This document shows, piece after piece, positions 8,996 through 16,810 of a stretch of DNA of 64,000 nucleotides. The position numbers and the translations under genes are program-made. The notes beneath the pieces are model-generated. The model worked only from the letters and a program-made list of their open reading frames with translations. It searched no databases and was not told the origin of the DNA. Source of the stretch: Mycobacterium noviomagense (GTDB taxonomy: Bacteria > Actinomycetota > Actinomycetes > Mycobacteriales > Mycobacteriaceae); the NCBI RefSeq assembly GCF_010731635.1, contig NZ_AP022583.1:1922001-1986000 (forward strand), read 5' to 3'. Numbering within the stretch: position 1 is the first letter of the stretch; every line of letters begins with the position of its first letter.

Positions 8996-9451
8996 GTGAG
9001 CTGGTGGACCGCGCAGGCCGAACGGACATTCACCGAAACGGTACCGGCCGCGCCCGAGCAGGTCCGTACGTTCTATGTCAACTTGGAGAACATGAAGCTG
9101 GTGCACCCGTTGGTCGTCGCAGTGCGGTCGACATCGCGGCGGAACACCGGCGATGGGTATATCCAAAGCTATCGGGTAACAGACCGGATCCGATTCGGGC
9201 CACTCGGTATTCGCATCAACTACCGCGCACGGCTCCAGGTTCCGGTGCACGGCGATGTGATCACGGAGGCCCGCCAGTTCCCCGGTGTCCGGCTACGCGG
9301 CGCAGTGACATTCGAGCCGATTCAGGTCGGCACCCGGATCATCGAGCGAATCCACATCTCAGCGCCCCGACCGCTGGCGGCAGTGACGATCCGCCAGGCA
9401 GCCAACGCACACATCGCGATGTTGGCAGGCATTCGACACCGTTTCGAGTGA
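8996..9451 (+). CDS. SRPBCC (START/polyketide-cyclase fold) protein
   Basis: 151 residues from GTG 8996, 11 bases after the enoyl-CoA hydratase stop, so the two are probably cotranscribed. FTETVPAAPEQVRTFYVNLENM is the typical first strand and helix of the SRPBCC ligand-binding fold. Strands follow around VTFEPIQVGTRIIERIHISAP, and a long C-terminal helix ends the protein (AVTIRQAANAHIAMLAGIRHR). Such proteins bind hydrophobic ligands or assist polyketide cyclisation. No catalytic residue is evident. The gene ends convergently 22 bases from an acyl-CoA ligase on the other strand. Assignment is by fold pattern only. Confidence 0.7.
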   Translation: MSWWTAQAERTFTETVPAAPEQVRTFYVNLENMKLVHPLVVAVRSTSRRNTGDGYIQSYRVTDRIRFGPLGIRINYRARLQVPVHGDVITEARQFPGVRLRGAVTFEPIQVGTRIIERIHISAPRPLAAVTIRQAANAHIAMLAGIRHRFE

Positions 9452-9473
9452 CTGTCCGTCCGGCGACGACCCG

Positions 9474-10943
9474 TCATGCCAACTGCTGCCGCAGTTCGCG
9501 CTTGAGTACCTTGCCGTAACTGTTCTTCGGCAACCGGTCGACGAAGACGTAACGCTTCGGGCGTTTGAAGCGGGCGATGCGTTGAAGTAGATGCGCACCG
9601 AGTTCATCGGCATCGACCGCGCCGACGATGAACGCGACCACCACCTCACCCCACTCCGCGTCCGGTGCGCCGACAACGCAAGCCTCCGACACACCGGGAT
9701 GCTCGAGCAGCGCCTCCTCGACCTCTCGCGGATAGACGTTGCTGCCGCCACTGATCACGACGTCCTTCGAGCGGTCGCGCAGCGTCAGGTAGCCGCGCAC
9801 ATCGAAGGAGCCCATATCGCCGGTGCGCAGCCACCCGTTCTGCAGTGCCTCGCGGGTGGCGACCGGATCGTTCCAGTAGCCACACATGACGACGTCACTG
9901 CGACAGACGATCTCACCGACCTCGTCGACTGCTGCCGGTGTGCCGTCCCCGCGTAGCACTGCGACCTCTACACCGGATCGGGGGTAGCCGACCGAGCCCA
10001 GCACCGCGTCGTCGGCCGCTTCGTGGTCCACGCGGGGTAGGCCGGTGATGGTCATCGGCGATTCACCCTGGCCGTAGATCTGCGCGAAGATCGGGCCAAA
10101 TGCTGCCAGCGCTTTCTTCATGCTCTCGACATACATCGGCCCCCCGCCGTAGATGATTGTCCCCAATTGCCGCGGCCGGGCCCGGCCGGTCTCGACCAAG
10201 CGCTGCACCATCGTCGGGGCGAGAAAAGCGCTGCAACCCGGATGGAACTCGCACAGCTCGAGGAATTCGTCTGCGTCAAAGCCGCTGCCGGCGGGCAACA
10301 CTTGGCGGGCGCCGCGCAATACATAGGCGGGGATGTAGAGCCCAGAACCGTGCGACATCGGCGCGGCGTGCACCAGGCTGCAGCCTTGGTCGGGTCCATC
10401 GATGTCGGCGAGATGGGCGAGCGTCATCGCGATCAGGTTGCGATGGGTCAGCATGGCGCCCTTCGCCCGGCCGGTCGTCCCGCTGGTGTAGAAGAGCCAT
10501 GCCAGCGTCGCCGGATCCGTGCACGGCGCTGGAACCGGGTCCGCGGTGAGCCGCTGCAAATACTCTTGGCTGCCAAGAGCTTCGATCGGAACGGTGGTGA
10601 GTGAGCCAAGATCGCTCGCGATCGTCGCGGAGGCGAAAACCTGAGATGCCCCGGCATCGTCGAGGATCTGCGCTGTTTCTCGCGGATGCAGCTTGTAATT
10701 GACTGGAACAGCCACACACTCGGCCGCCCAGACACCGAAGAGCAGTTCAACGATCTCAGGACGGTTCTCACTGGCGATCGCGATCCGGGCTCCCGCTGGG
10801 CAATGTCGTCGCAGAGAACCCGCAAGGCGCAGGGCACGCTCCCGCAGTTCTCGCCAGCTGCAGACGAGGCCCTGACCGTGGTACACCGCCCCACGGTCAG
10901 GGAAGCGCATCGCTGCCTGATTCAGCAGCGCGAACAGGTTCAC
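9474..10943 (-). CDS. Fatty-acid/aryl CoA ligase (FadD type)
   Basis: 489 residues from GTG 10943 (VNLFALLNQAAMRFPDRGAV). The GTGA overlaps the stop of the upstream SDR, implying translational coupling. Motifs are the P-loop WLFYTSGTTGRAKGAML (about residue 150), MSHGSGLYIPA, YGQGESPMTI (about 291, Gln-Gly-Glu in the adenine pocket where many relatives have a Thr before the Glu), TGDMGSFDVRGY, RSKDVVISGGSNVYPRE and the terminal KNSYGKVLKRELRQ with the catalytic lysine. The short compact form resembles cyclohexanecarboxylate- or bile-acid-type CoA ligases. It is the last gene of a minus-strand run of ligase, SDR, ligase. Confidence 0.88.
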   Translation of the reverse strand: MNLFALLNQAAMRFPDRGAVYHGQGLVCSWRELRERALRLAGSLRRHCPAGARIAIASENRPEIVELLFGVWAAECVAVPVNYKLHPRETAQILDDAGASQVFASATIASDLGSLTTVPIEALGSQEYLQRLTADPVPAPCTDPATLAWLFYTSGTTGRAKGAMLTHRNLIAMTLAHLADIDGPDQGCSLVHAAPMSHGSGLYIPAYVLRGARQVLPAGSGFDADEFLELCEFHPGCSAFLAPTMVQRLVETGRARPRQLGTIIYGGGPMYVESMKKALAAFGPIFAQIYGQGESPMTITGLPRVDHEAADDAVLGSVGYPRSGVEVAVLRGDGTPAAVDEVGEIVCRSDVVMCGYWNDPVATREALQNGWLRTGDMGSFDVRGYLTLRDRSKDVVISGGSNVYPREVEEALLEHPGVSEACVVGAPDAEWGEVVVAFIVGAVDADELGAHLLQRIARFKRPKRYVFVDRLPKNSYGKVLKRELRQQLA

Positions 10944-11722
10944 CGCGCCGTCCACTGCGACGTCAGCGCGAAGTCCGAGAGGTATTTCGTGGAACTCCAG
11001 CCACCGTCGACGACGATCGTCTGCCCATTGACGAAACTGCCGCCCGGCGAGCACAAGAACGCCACGGCGCCTGCGACGTCGTCGACGGTGCCCAACCGCT
11101 GGTGCGGCGTCATCTCGATGTTCATCCGGCGAAACCGCTCGTCCTGCAATCGATTTTCGGTCATCGGAGTCTGGATGACGCCGGGAGCCACAGCGTTGCA
11201 CCGTATTCCCTGCGACCCGTATTGACAGGCGATGTGGGTGGTCAGTGCCGTAAGCCCGCCCTTGGCAGCGGAATAGGCACCGCCACGAAGTCCGCCCACC
11301 ACCGCGAACGTGGATGTCATGTTGACGATGGCCGAACCGGGCCGCATGTGCGGCAGCACTTCGCGCGCCAGCCGGAACGGTGCGCGCAGCATCAAAGCCA
11401 GGAAGTAGTCCAATGATTCGTCGTCGGTCTCATGCAACGGCTTGGGACTACCAACACCGGCGTTGTTGATCAGGAAGTCGACATGACCCCACCGCCCGAC
11501 GGCGGCCTCGACAATCCGGCGGGGCGCGTCGTCATCGGTCAAGTCGACGGGGAGTGTGGTAACTCGGTCGGGCTCACCGATCGCTTGCTCGAGTTCGTCG
11601 AGTCTGCCCGCGTCGCGTCCCGTTCCCAGGATCGCCATGCCCATCTCGGCTAGCTTTGTCGCGCAACCAAATCCGATGGCACCGCTTGCGCCGGTGACGA
11701 TCGCTACCTGCATCTCATCCAT
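10940..11722 (-). CDS. Short-chain dehydrogenase/reductase
   Basis: 260 residues from ATG 11722; ATG 11713 (MQVAIVTGASG) is an alternative. The classical SDR pattern is present: cofactor loop VTGASGAIGFGC (about residues 8-19), DLTDDDAP, the structural NNAG in FLINNAGVGSP, catalytic Ser in NMTSTFAVVGG, and YSAAKGGL giving Tyr and Lys (about 158-162). The C-terminus QTIVVDGGWSS is typical. It should oxidise or reduce a hydroxyl/keto group with NAD(P). It overlaps the ligase before it by eight bases and the ligase after it by four, so three coupled genes (ligase-SDR-ligase) form an operon. This suggests one pathway acting on a hydroxylated acid or its CoA ester. Confidence 0.87.
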   Translation of the reverse strand: MDEMQVAIVTGASGAIGFGCATKLAEMGMAILGTGRDAGRLDELEQAIGEPDRVTTLPVDLTDDDAPRRIVEAAVGRWGHVDFLINNAGVGSPKPLHETDDESLDYFLALMLRAPFRLAREVLPHMRPGSAIVNMTSTFAVVGGLRGGAYSAAKGGLTALTTHIACQYGSQGIRCNAVAPGVIQTPMTENRLQDERFRRMNIEMTPHQRLGTVDDVAGAVAFLCSPGGSFVNGQTIVVDGGWSSTKYLSDFALTSQWTAR

Positions 11723-13322
11723 CCGTATTCGTGAGTGCCTCTTTGATTCGATGCTTCAGCACCTTGCCCGCGTCGTTCTTCGGCAGCGAATCGCAGATAA
11801 CCACCTGCTCCGGCGCCTTGAACGTCGCCACTCCACGCTCCTGCAGAAAACTGCGCAGGCCGACCACGTCAGGCCCGGGTGCGGCGGTGGGCACGATTGC
11901 GGCGCAGGCCCGCTCGCCGGTGTGGGCGTCCGGCAGGCCAACGATGGCGATTTCGGCGATACCGGGGTGGCCGACGAGGATGTCCTCGATTTCTTTGGGC
12001 GAGATGTTTTCGCCGTTGCGGATGATGACGTCCTTGGCCCGGCCGGTGACGACAAGGTATTCGCCGTCGACCCAGCAGCCCAGATCGCCGGTGCGCAAAT
12101 AGCCGTCGGCGTCGAACGAATCCGTCTCGTCTTCCGAATGCAGATATCCGAGCAGCATCTGCGGCCCGCGGACAAGAATTTCGCCGCCGACAGCAGCGGC
12201 TTCGTGAGCCAGCTTGACCTCGGCCAAGCCTGGGCGGCCGTCGGTGTCGGCGGCGTGGTCAACGTCGTCCGGCGACCCGATTGTGGTGATCGGGACTTCT
12301 GTGGAGCCATAAACCCGGGTAACGGTAGCGCGCTCGAAATAGCCTGCCGCCCGCCGGATCAGCGACGGCGGCACCGACGCACCGCCGCACACGAATACCT
12401 TCAGTTCGGGCAGCCGAGTGCCGGCGCGCTGCGCGGCGGTGAGCATCTGCTGCAAGAACGGGGTAGCACCAGCGATGTGCGTACAGCGCTCGGATTGCAT
12501 CAGCCGCACCGCCTCGTCGGCGTTCCAGCGATCCATCAGCACCGCCGTGGTGCCTAGCAGCAGCGGGCACTCGAAAGCATAAATGGAGCCGCCGATGTGC
12601 GCGATCGGCGACGCAACCAGGAACCGGTCGCCCTGGTCGACCAGCCAGGGGTCGCGAATCTGGCAGATCAGCGCATGTATCGAATTATGGCTGTGCAAAA
12701 CACCTTTCGGGCGACCCGCGGTGCCAGACGTGTACAGGATCATGCGTACCGCATCGGGCTCCAGTACCGGCAGCTCGGCTGCCGTAGACGGTCGGTCGAG
12801 CAGCGACGTAAACGACGTGTGCCGGTCGTGCTCGCCCCGAACGACGACGACATGGGGAGGCGACGCCAGCTGTGCGCTCACCCGCGTCAGCATCGACGCG
12901 AAGTCGTAGCCGCCGAAGCGGAACGGCACGAACACCATTCGCGCGTCGACGTCCTCCAATATGAAACGCAGCTCGCGGTCGCGCAGCGACGGAAGAATGG
13001 GATTGACCACCATTCCCGCCAACGTCGCCGCCAGGTAGATGACGGTGGCTTCATGCCAGTTCGGCAGCATGAACGACACCACGTTGCCCACCGGCATCCG
13101 GTCCAACAACGCGTGTGCCAAGCTCGTCGCCTGCTGGTAGAGCGTGCGGCAGTCCAGGCGGACGTCGCCGTCGACCACCAGCACCCGCTGCGGAGAATCC
13201 TGCGCCGCTTCTTGCAACGCGTCGGCCAGGGTGTGACGCACCCACACGCCGCGAGCATATGCGTCGGATGCGATTTCCTCGTCCCAGCGGACCGACCGTC
13301 CGCCGATTAGCCGTCTAGCCAC
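11715..13322 (-). CDS. Acyl/alicyclic-acid CoA ligase, AliA/FadD type
   Basis: 535 residues from GTG 13322 (VARRLIGGRSVRWDEE); the open frame continues upstream to GTG 13379, so the start is uncertain. Visible motifs are the P-loop ILYTSGTAGRPKGVLHSH (about residue 195), SPIAHIGGSIY, YGSTEVPITTI (about 340), RTGDLGCWVDGEY, GRAKDVIIRNGENISPKE and the terminal KNDAGKVLKHRIKE lysine region. The overall look is that of cyclohexanecarboxylate-CoA ligase-like enzymes. It starts the three-gene minus-strand operon. It lies 108 bases downstream of the GntR gene, with an inverted repeat in between, so co-transcription with the GntR/lactonase arm is possible but may be reduced by that structure. Confidence 0.85.
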   Translation of the reverse strand: MARRLIGGRSVRWDEEIASDAYARGVWVRHTLADALQEAAQDSPQRVLVVDGDVRLDCRTLYQQATSLAHALLDRMPVGNVVSFMLPNWHEATVIYLAATLAGMVVNPILPSLRDRELRFILEDVDARMVFVPFRFGGYDFASMLTRVSAQLASPPHVVVVRGEHDRHTSFTSLLDRPSTAAELPVLEPDAVRMILYTSGTAGRPKGVLHSHNSIHALICQIRDPWLVDQGDRFLVASPIAHIGGSIYAFECPLLLGTTAVLMDRWNADEAVRLMQSERCTHIAGATPFLQQMLTAAQRAGTRLPELKVFVCGGASVPPSLIRRAAGYFERATVTRVYGSTEVPITTIGSPDDVDHAADTDGRPGLAEVKLAHEAAAVGGEILVRGPQMLLGYLHSEDETDSFDADGYLRTGDLGCWVDGEYLVVTGRAKDVIIRNGENISPKEIEDILVGHPGIAEIAIVGLPDAHTGERACAAIVPTAAPGPDVVGLRSFLQERGVATFKAPEQVVICDSLPKNDAGKVLKHRIKEALTNTDG

Positions 13323-13353
13323 ATCCCACCGTGACAACGTGGATCGAGCTGCC

Positions 13354-13410
13354 CGAGTGTGCGGTTTCGTACGCGACACGCCGCTGGGGGCGTCCAGATC
13401 CGCACACTCG
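13354..13410. repeat. Intergenic inverted repeat with 11-bp perfect arms
   Basis: CGAGTGTGCGG at 13354-13364 is exactly matched by its reverse complement CCGCACACTCG at 13400-13410. The 35-base loop itself contains partly complementary GC-rich stretches (GACACGCC and GGGGCGTC). The element fills most of the 107-base gap between the GntR gene and the CoA ligase, both transcribed leftward. It could act as an attenuating hairpin between the two transcription units, or be a copy of a small dispersed palindromic repeat. There is no T-tract. Confidence 0.6.
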
Positions 13411-13429
13411 CGGACACCGCCGGCTCACC

Positions 13430-14170
13430 CTAACCCCGCACCCGTCGCATCGTCATCGCATGACGAAACCGCGATCCTGGATGGGTATTGATCGTCACCT
13501 GGGCGACCTCTCCATCGGACGTGGTGTATCTGCGGTGGATTTCCAAGGCCGGGGTTCCCGCCTCCACCTTGAGCGCGGTCGCCAGTTCCGGCCCGATCGA
13601 CACCGCGGCGATCTCCTGGTCGACCTCCACGATGCTCAACCCGAACAGGTCCTCGATCAACGGGAAGATTGGCCCGGTGTGGCGTTGCAGCAGTCGGCCC
13701 ACCGCGGCGAACGCCCGGTTGATGTAGTACTCCGTGCGGCAGAGCGGAATCTCCGCACCGTCGGTCTGCCGAAAGCCTTGGACGCTCAACCATTCTTCAC
13801 CGCGGGCAAGGCCGGTCCGTTCGGCCAGCTCCGCGTCGATCGTCACCATCTTCACCGATTCGATCGCAAAACGGGCGCCGGTGGCGAAGGCTAGCAGGTC
13901 GTTGATCGACACGACGTCCTGCACGTAGGAGTCGGCAGACGCGCGGGGCACCACGAGGGTGCCGGTTCGCGGTCGCGACGACACCAAGTTGTCGTCACGC
14001 AGCCGTCGCAGCGCCTCCCGCACTGTGTAGCGGCTGACCGAAAACCGCTGAGACAGCTCATGTTCGGTGGGAAGTTGCGATCCGACCGGGTATACACCGT
14101 CCACGATCTCTTTGCGCAGCGTTCGCGCCACCTGCAGATAGCGGTGGTCGGCCGGTCGAGTATCAGGCAT
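13430..14170 (-). CDS. GntR-family transcriptional regulator (HutC-like)
   Basis: 246 residues from ATG 14170. The N-terminal winged helix is clear: YLQVARTLRKEIVDGVYPVG, LPTEHELSQRFSVSRYTVREALRRL (helix-turn-helix, about residues 32-56) and a wing SSRPRTGTLVVP. The C-terminal part (about 85-240) fits the UTRA ligand-binding domain of the HutC subfamily, with TEYYINRAF and a final strand GEVAQVTINT. Its start overlaps the end of the lactonase-like gene by eight bases, so it is cotranscribed with that enzyme. HutC-type regulators usually bind GT-N-AC-type palindromes. Two such sites lie in the divergent promoter region at 15774-15958. It is the likely effector-responsive repressor of the whole cluster. 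Confidence 0.87.
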   Translation of the reverse strand: MPDTRPADHRYLQVARTLRKEIVDGVYPVGSQLPTEHELSQRFSVSRYTVREALRRLRDDNLVSSRPRTGTLVVPRASADSYVQDVVSINDLLAFATGARFAIESVKMVTIDAELAERTGLARGEEWLSVQGFRQTDGAEIPLCRTEYYINRAFAAVGRLLQRHTGPIFPLIEDLFGLSIVEVDQEIAAVSIGPELATALKVEAGTPALEIHRRYTTSDGEVAQVTINTHPGSRFRHAMTMRRVRG

Positions 14171-15773
14171 GACGATCGCCTTCCCGCCGAAACGCAAGCA
14201 CACTGCCCTCGCCGTCGGCCGACACGTACAGCGTGCCGTCCGGCCCGGCCGCGATGCCGGCGAACGGCCCTTGCGGCCCGGAGAACGGCGGCATGCCGCG
14301 CAGCGGCTTGGGCACGACGCCGGGCGGGGCCCCGACCGGTAGCTCGGACGCAATGGTGTGCCTGACGCCGGTGTCAAGATCCACGGCGAGCAGCTCCTTG
14401 GCATCGGCATCGACGACGTACAGCTGCCCATCGCGCACCAGGACCCCCTGCGGGCGGCGCAAACCGTCCAGCACAGACTCGGTGCCGCCGTGGCTGACGG
14501 TGACCACCCGCCCAGCACCTGATTCGGAGACCAGGCAACGGCCGTCGGCAGCGATCGCCACCCCGACCGGTTCGCGCAAACCGTGGGCGAGCACCTCGAC
14601 GTGCCCGTCGCGGACGCACAGCACTCGACCGGTTCCCAGTTCCGCGACCACGGCTGCACCATCGGGGGCGAGCGCAACGCCGTACAGCTGATCGAAACCG
14701 TCTGCGAGAACGTCGCTTTCGCTATCAGCAGGTCGGTATCGCGACACCTGCCCGCCGGACGTGGTGACCACGAACTCGCCCGCACCCGCGGGGGTAATCC
14801 CGCGTAAAAAGCCCGGATAGCCCGGCGTGAACAGCATCCCAAGCGTCTGCAACCCCCCGTCGGGAACCAGGGCGTAGAAGAAGGTCCCGTCGGCGACATA
14901 GAGATTGCCGTCATCGCCGACTGCCAGGCCCAGCGGCCAGTTCAAGCCGCCCGGCAACACGGTGTGGGTTGCTCCGCCGTCGCGGATTTCAGTGATCTGC
15001 CCGGTGAAATTCGAGACGAACAACCGATCGCCCACGAACGTCAAGTTGTCCAATCCAGGACTCAGTTGAGCCAGCACGCGGCGCTCGCCGGTGCGGGGAT
15101 CGATACGCAGCACCTGTCCGCTGGCCACCTGGGTCGAGACGATCCGGCCCGCGGAATCGAACTTGACCGCATCGGGGACACCAAGCTCGGAGGCCACCCG
15201 TTGCGGCTGCCCGCCATCGGGATCTATCCGCCAGATCTCGTTGGCGCCCATCACCGGGAAGTACAGCAGGCCGTCCGGACCGACCTCCATGGCATTGGGC
15301 GACGGCACATCCTCCAGCAGCACCCGCGGTGCACCGCCGCTGCGATCCAGCTCCAGAAGACGCCCACCTTCCCGGCATTCACCGATGAACAACCGGCCTT
15401 GGTGGACGGTGATGCCGTTGGCACACGGGACGTCGTCGCGCAGCACCCGAGTACGGCCGTCGGTCCCGCGCACGCTGACCCGCCCGTCCATCACCTCGGT
15501 GGCATAGAGGTTGCCGCGCGGGTCGAACGCCACGTCGTCGGGGGCGATGATGTCGCCGCCTTTGACGCTGACGGTGTCCAGCTCGCCGGTTTCGATGTCA
15601 AGCGCGCTGATCTGGCTGCCAGTCACCTGAGCGATGTAGATACGCCCGTCCGGGCCGGTGCGCAGGCCGTTGGCGCCGAACAGTCGGCTCGGCTCCGTGA
15701 GCCGGGTCAAGCTCCAGCCTTCTGCCACGACGGGCGAACCCGGCACCGGGTAACGGCTCTGCTGCGACAACAT
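14163..15773 (-). CDS. SMP-30/NHL-type beta-propeller, candidate lactonase
   Basis: 536 residues from ATG 15773 (MLSQQSRYPVPGSP). The sequence is built of repeated blades of the form GPDGRIYIAQ..., DPRGNLYATE..., GPDGLLYFPV..., GDDGNLYVAD..., APDGAAVVAE..., ADGRCLVSE... and GPDGTLYVSA. There are at least ten such units, so it may form two propellers or one plus an extension. The SMP-30/gluconolactonase/Drp35 and NHL families share this architecture, and many members hydrolyse lactones with a bound metal. No signal peptide is evident. It heads the leftward operon with the GntR gene and is divergent from the Rieske/BVMO operon. That setting makes hydrolysis of a Baeyer-Villiger lactone an attractive inferred role. 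Confidence 0.75.
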   Translation of the reverse strand: MLSQQSRYPVPGSPVVAEGWSLTRLTEPSRLFGANGLRTGPDGRIYIAQVTGSQISALDIETGELDTVSVKGGDIIAPDDVAFDPRGNLYATEVMDGRVSVRGTDGRTRVLRDDVPCANGITVHQGRLFIGECREGGRLLELDRSGGAPRVLLEDVPSPNAMEVGPDGLLYFPVMGANEIWRIDPDGGQPQRVASELGVPDAVKFDSAGRIVSTQVASGQVLRIDPRTGERRVLAQLSPGLDNLTFVGDRLFVSNFTGQITEIRDGGATHTVLPGGLNWPLGLAVGDDGNLYVADGTFFYALVPDGGLQTLGMLFTPGYPGFLRGITPAGAGEFVVTTSGGQVSRYRPADSESDVLADGFDQLYGVALAPDGAAVVAELGTGRVLCVRDGHVEVLAHGLREPVGVAIAADGRCLVSESGAGRVVTVSHGGTESVLDGLRRPQGVLVRDGQLYVVDADAKELLAVDLDTGVRHTIASELPVGAPPGVVPKPLRGMPPFSGPQGPFAGIAAGPDGTLYVSADGEGSVLAFRREGDRHA

Positions 15774-15809
15774 CCTCGGCGACCTCCGCGATACTCCCGC
15801 CCAGCATAT

Positions 15810-15821
15810 TCGTCCAGACAA
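15810..15821. promoter_or_regulatory. Candidate GntR operator, site 1
   Basis: TCGTCCAGACAA matches the perfect palindrome at 15906-15917 in 10 of 12 positions. It lies 37 bases upstream of the lactonase-like start codon. The centre-to-centre distance to site 2 is 96 bases. Assignment to the neighbouring GntR protein is inferred from position and symmetry. Confidence 0.55.
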
Positions 15822-15905
15822 TACCCGCGGAGCCTTCTAGCGGTAGTCCTTGACGGCGGACCGCATGCGGAGAATCATGTTCTCAATTGCGTATATAAGG
15901 CTATC

Positions 15906-15917
15906 TTGTCCGGACAA
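15906..15917. promoter_or_regulatory. Candidate GntR operator, site 2 (perfect palindrome)
   Basis: TTGTCCGGACAA is a perfect 12-bp palindrome, 41 bases before the GTG of the SDR gene, just after an AT-rich GTATATAAGG that could be a -10 region (15891-15900). HutC-type GntR proteins bind sites of this shape. Together with site 1 it frames the divergent promoter region. Confidence 0.65.
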
Positions 15918-15958
15918 TTAGCAGCCGGACCGTTCGGCGCGGGTGGAAGCGGGTATTG

Positions 15959-16810
15959 GTGGCGGCAGACGACCTCCTGAGTCTCGAGGGCCGCATCGTC
16001 GTGGTGTCGGGTGCCGCGGGGGGCGGCATCGGCACCACCGTGACGAGGATGCTCGCCCAGGCGGGAGCGACGGTGATCGCGGTGAGCCGGTGTCGAGACA
16101 ACCTCGACCGGCACATTGGGCCGCTTACGGCACAGGGCTTGCCGATCGTGTCGGTCGCGGCCGACGCATCCACCGACGAGGGTGTGGCAGCCACCGTGGA
16201 CGCGGCGCGACGTACCGAAGGCGCTTTGCACGGGCTCGTCAACGTCGCGGGCGGTGCGGCACCGACCACCTGGATGCCGGCCACGCGGGTAACCCGATCG
16301 GATTGGCAGCAGCTGTTCCGAGACAATCTCGAAACGACGTTCTTCATGAGCCAGGCGATCGCCGCCGAGCTGAAGGCGCAGAAACGCCAAGGCTCGATCG
16401 TGTCGATCTCCTCGATCAGCGGCATGAATACCGCGCCGTTCCACATCGCCTACGGCACCGCAAAAGCGGCGATCGTCGCGATGACCCGCACGATGGCGGT
16501 CGAACTGGCCCTGGACGGCATCCGGGTCAACGCCGTGGCTCCGGGGGTCACCGAAACACCGGCTTCCGGCACGTATGTCGACGACGACCCGGAGCGGGAC
16601 CGTCGCGCCATCGCAATGGGACGACGGGGCCGCCCGGACGAAATCGCCGGCGCCATCCTGTTTTTGATCTCGGATCTCTCCAGCTATATCACCGGCCAGA
16701 CGCTGCTGGTCGACGGCGGGCTCGACCTCAAGTGGACCCATCTGGACGCCGACAACACGTCGCTGTTTCTCAAGGACGAGTCGTTCCGAGCGGCGCTAAG
16801 GAGCATGTGA
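15959..16810 (+). CDS. Short-chain dehydrogenase/reductase, first gene of the oxygenase operon
   Basis: 283 residues from GTG 15959 (TTG 15956 directly before it is an alternative), with GGTGGAAG upstream. SDR landmarks are VVSGAAGGGIGTTV (cofactor loop, about residues 15-28), LVNVAGGAAP in place of the usual NNAG, SISSISGM (Ser), YGTAKAAI (Tyr/Lys, about 165-169) and TGQTLLVDGG. A C-terminal extension of about 30 residues (LKWTHLDADNTSLFLKDE) goes beyond the usual end. Its TGA overlaps the ATG of the Rieske gene by one base. It would be expected to oxidise an alcohol made by the oxygenase, or a diol, to a ketone. The substrate is inferred from context only. Confidence 0.85.
   Translation: MAADDLLSLEGRIVVVSGAAGGGIGTTVTRMLAQAGATVIAVSRCRDNLDRHIGPLTAQGLPIVSVAADASTDEGVAATVDAARRTEGALHGLVNVAGGAAPTTWMPATRVTRSDWQQLFRDNLETTFFMSQAIAAELKAQKRQGSIVSISSISGMNTAPFHIAYGTAKAAIVAMTRTMAVELALDGIRVNAVAPGVTETPASGTYVDDDPERDRRAIAMGRRGRPDEIAGAILFLISDLSSYITGQTLLVDGGLDLKWTHLDADNTSLFLKDESFRAALRSM

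Noticed and set aside
14964..15980. A 338-codon plus-strand frame opposite the lactonase-like gene
   Set aside because: It is antisense to a regular blade repeat and its translation has no fold-like pattern.
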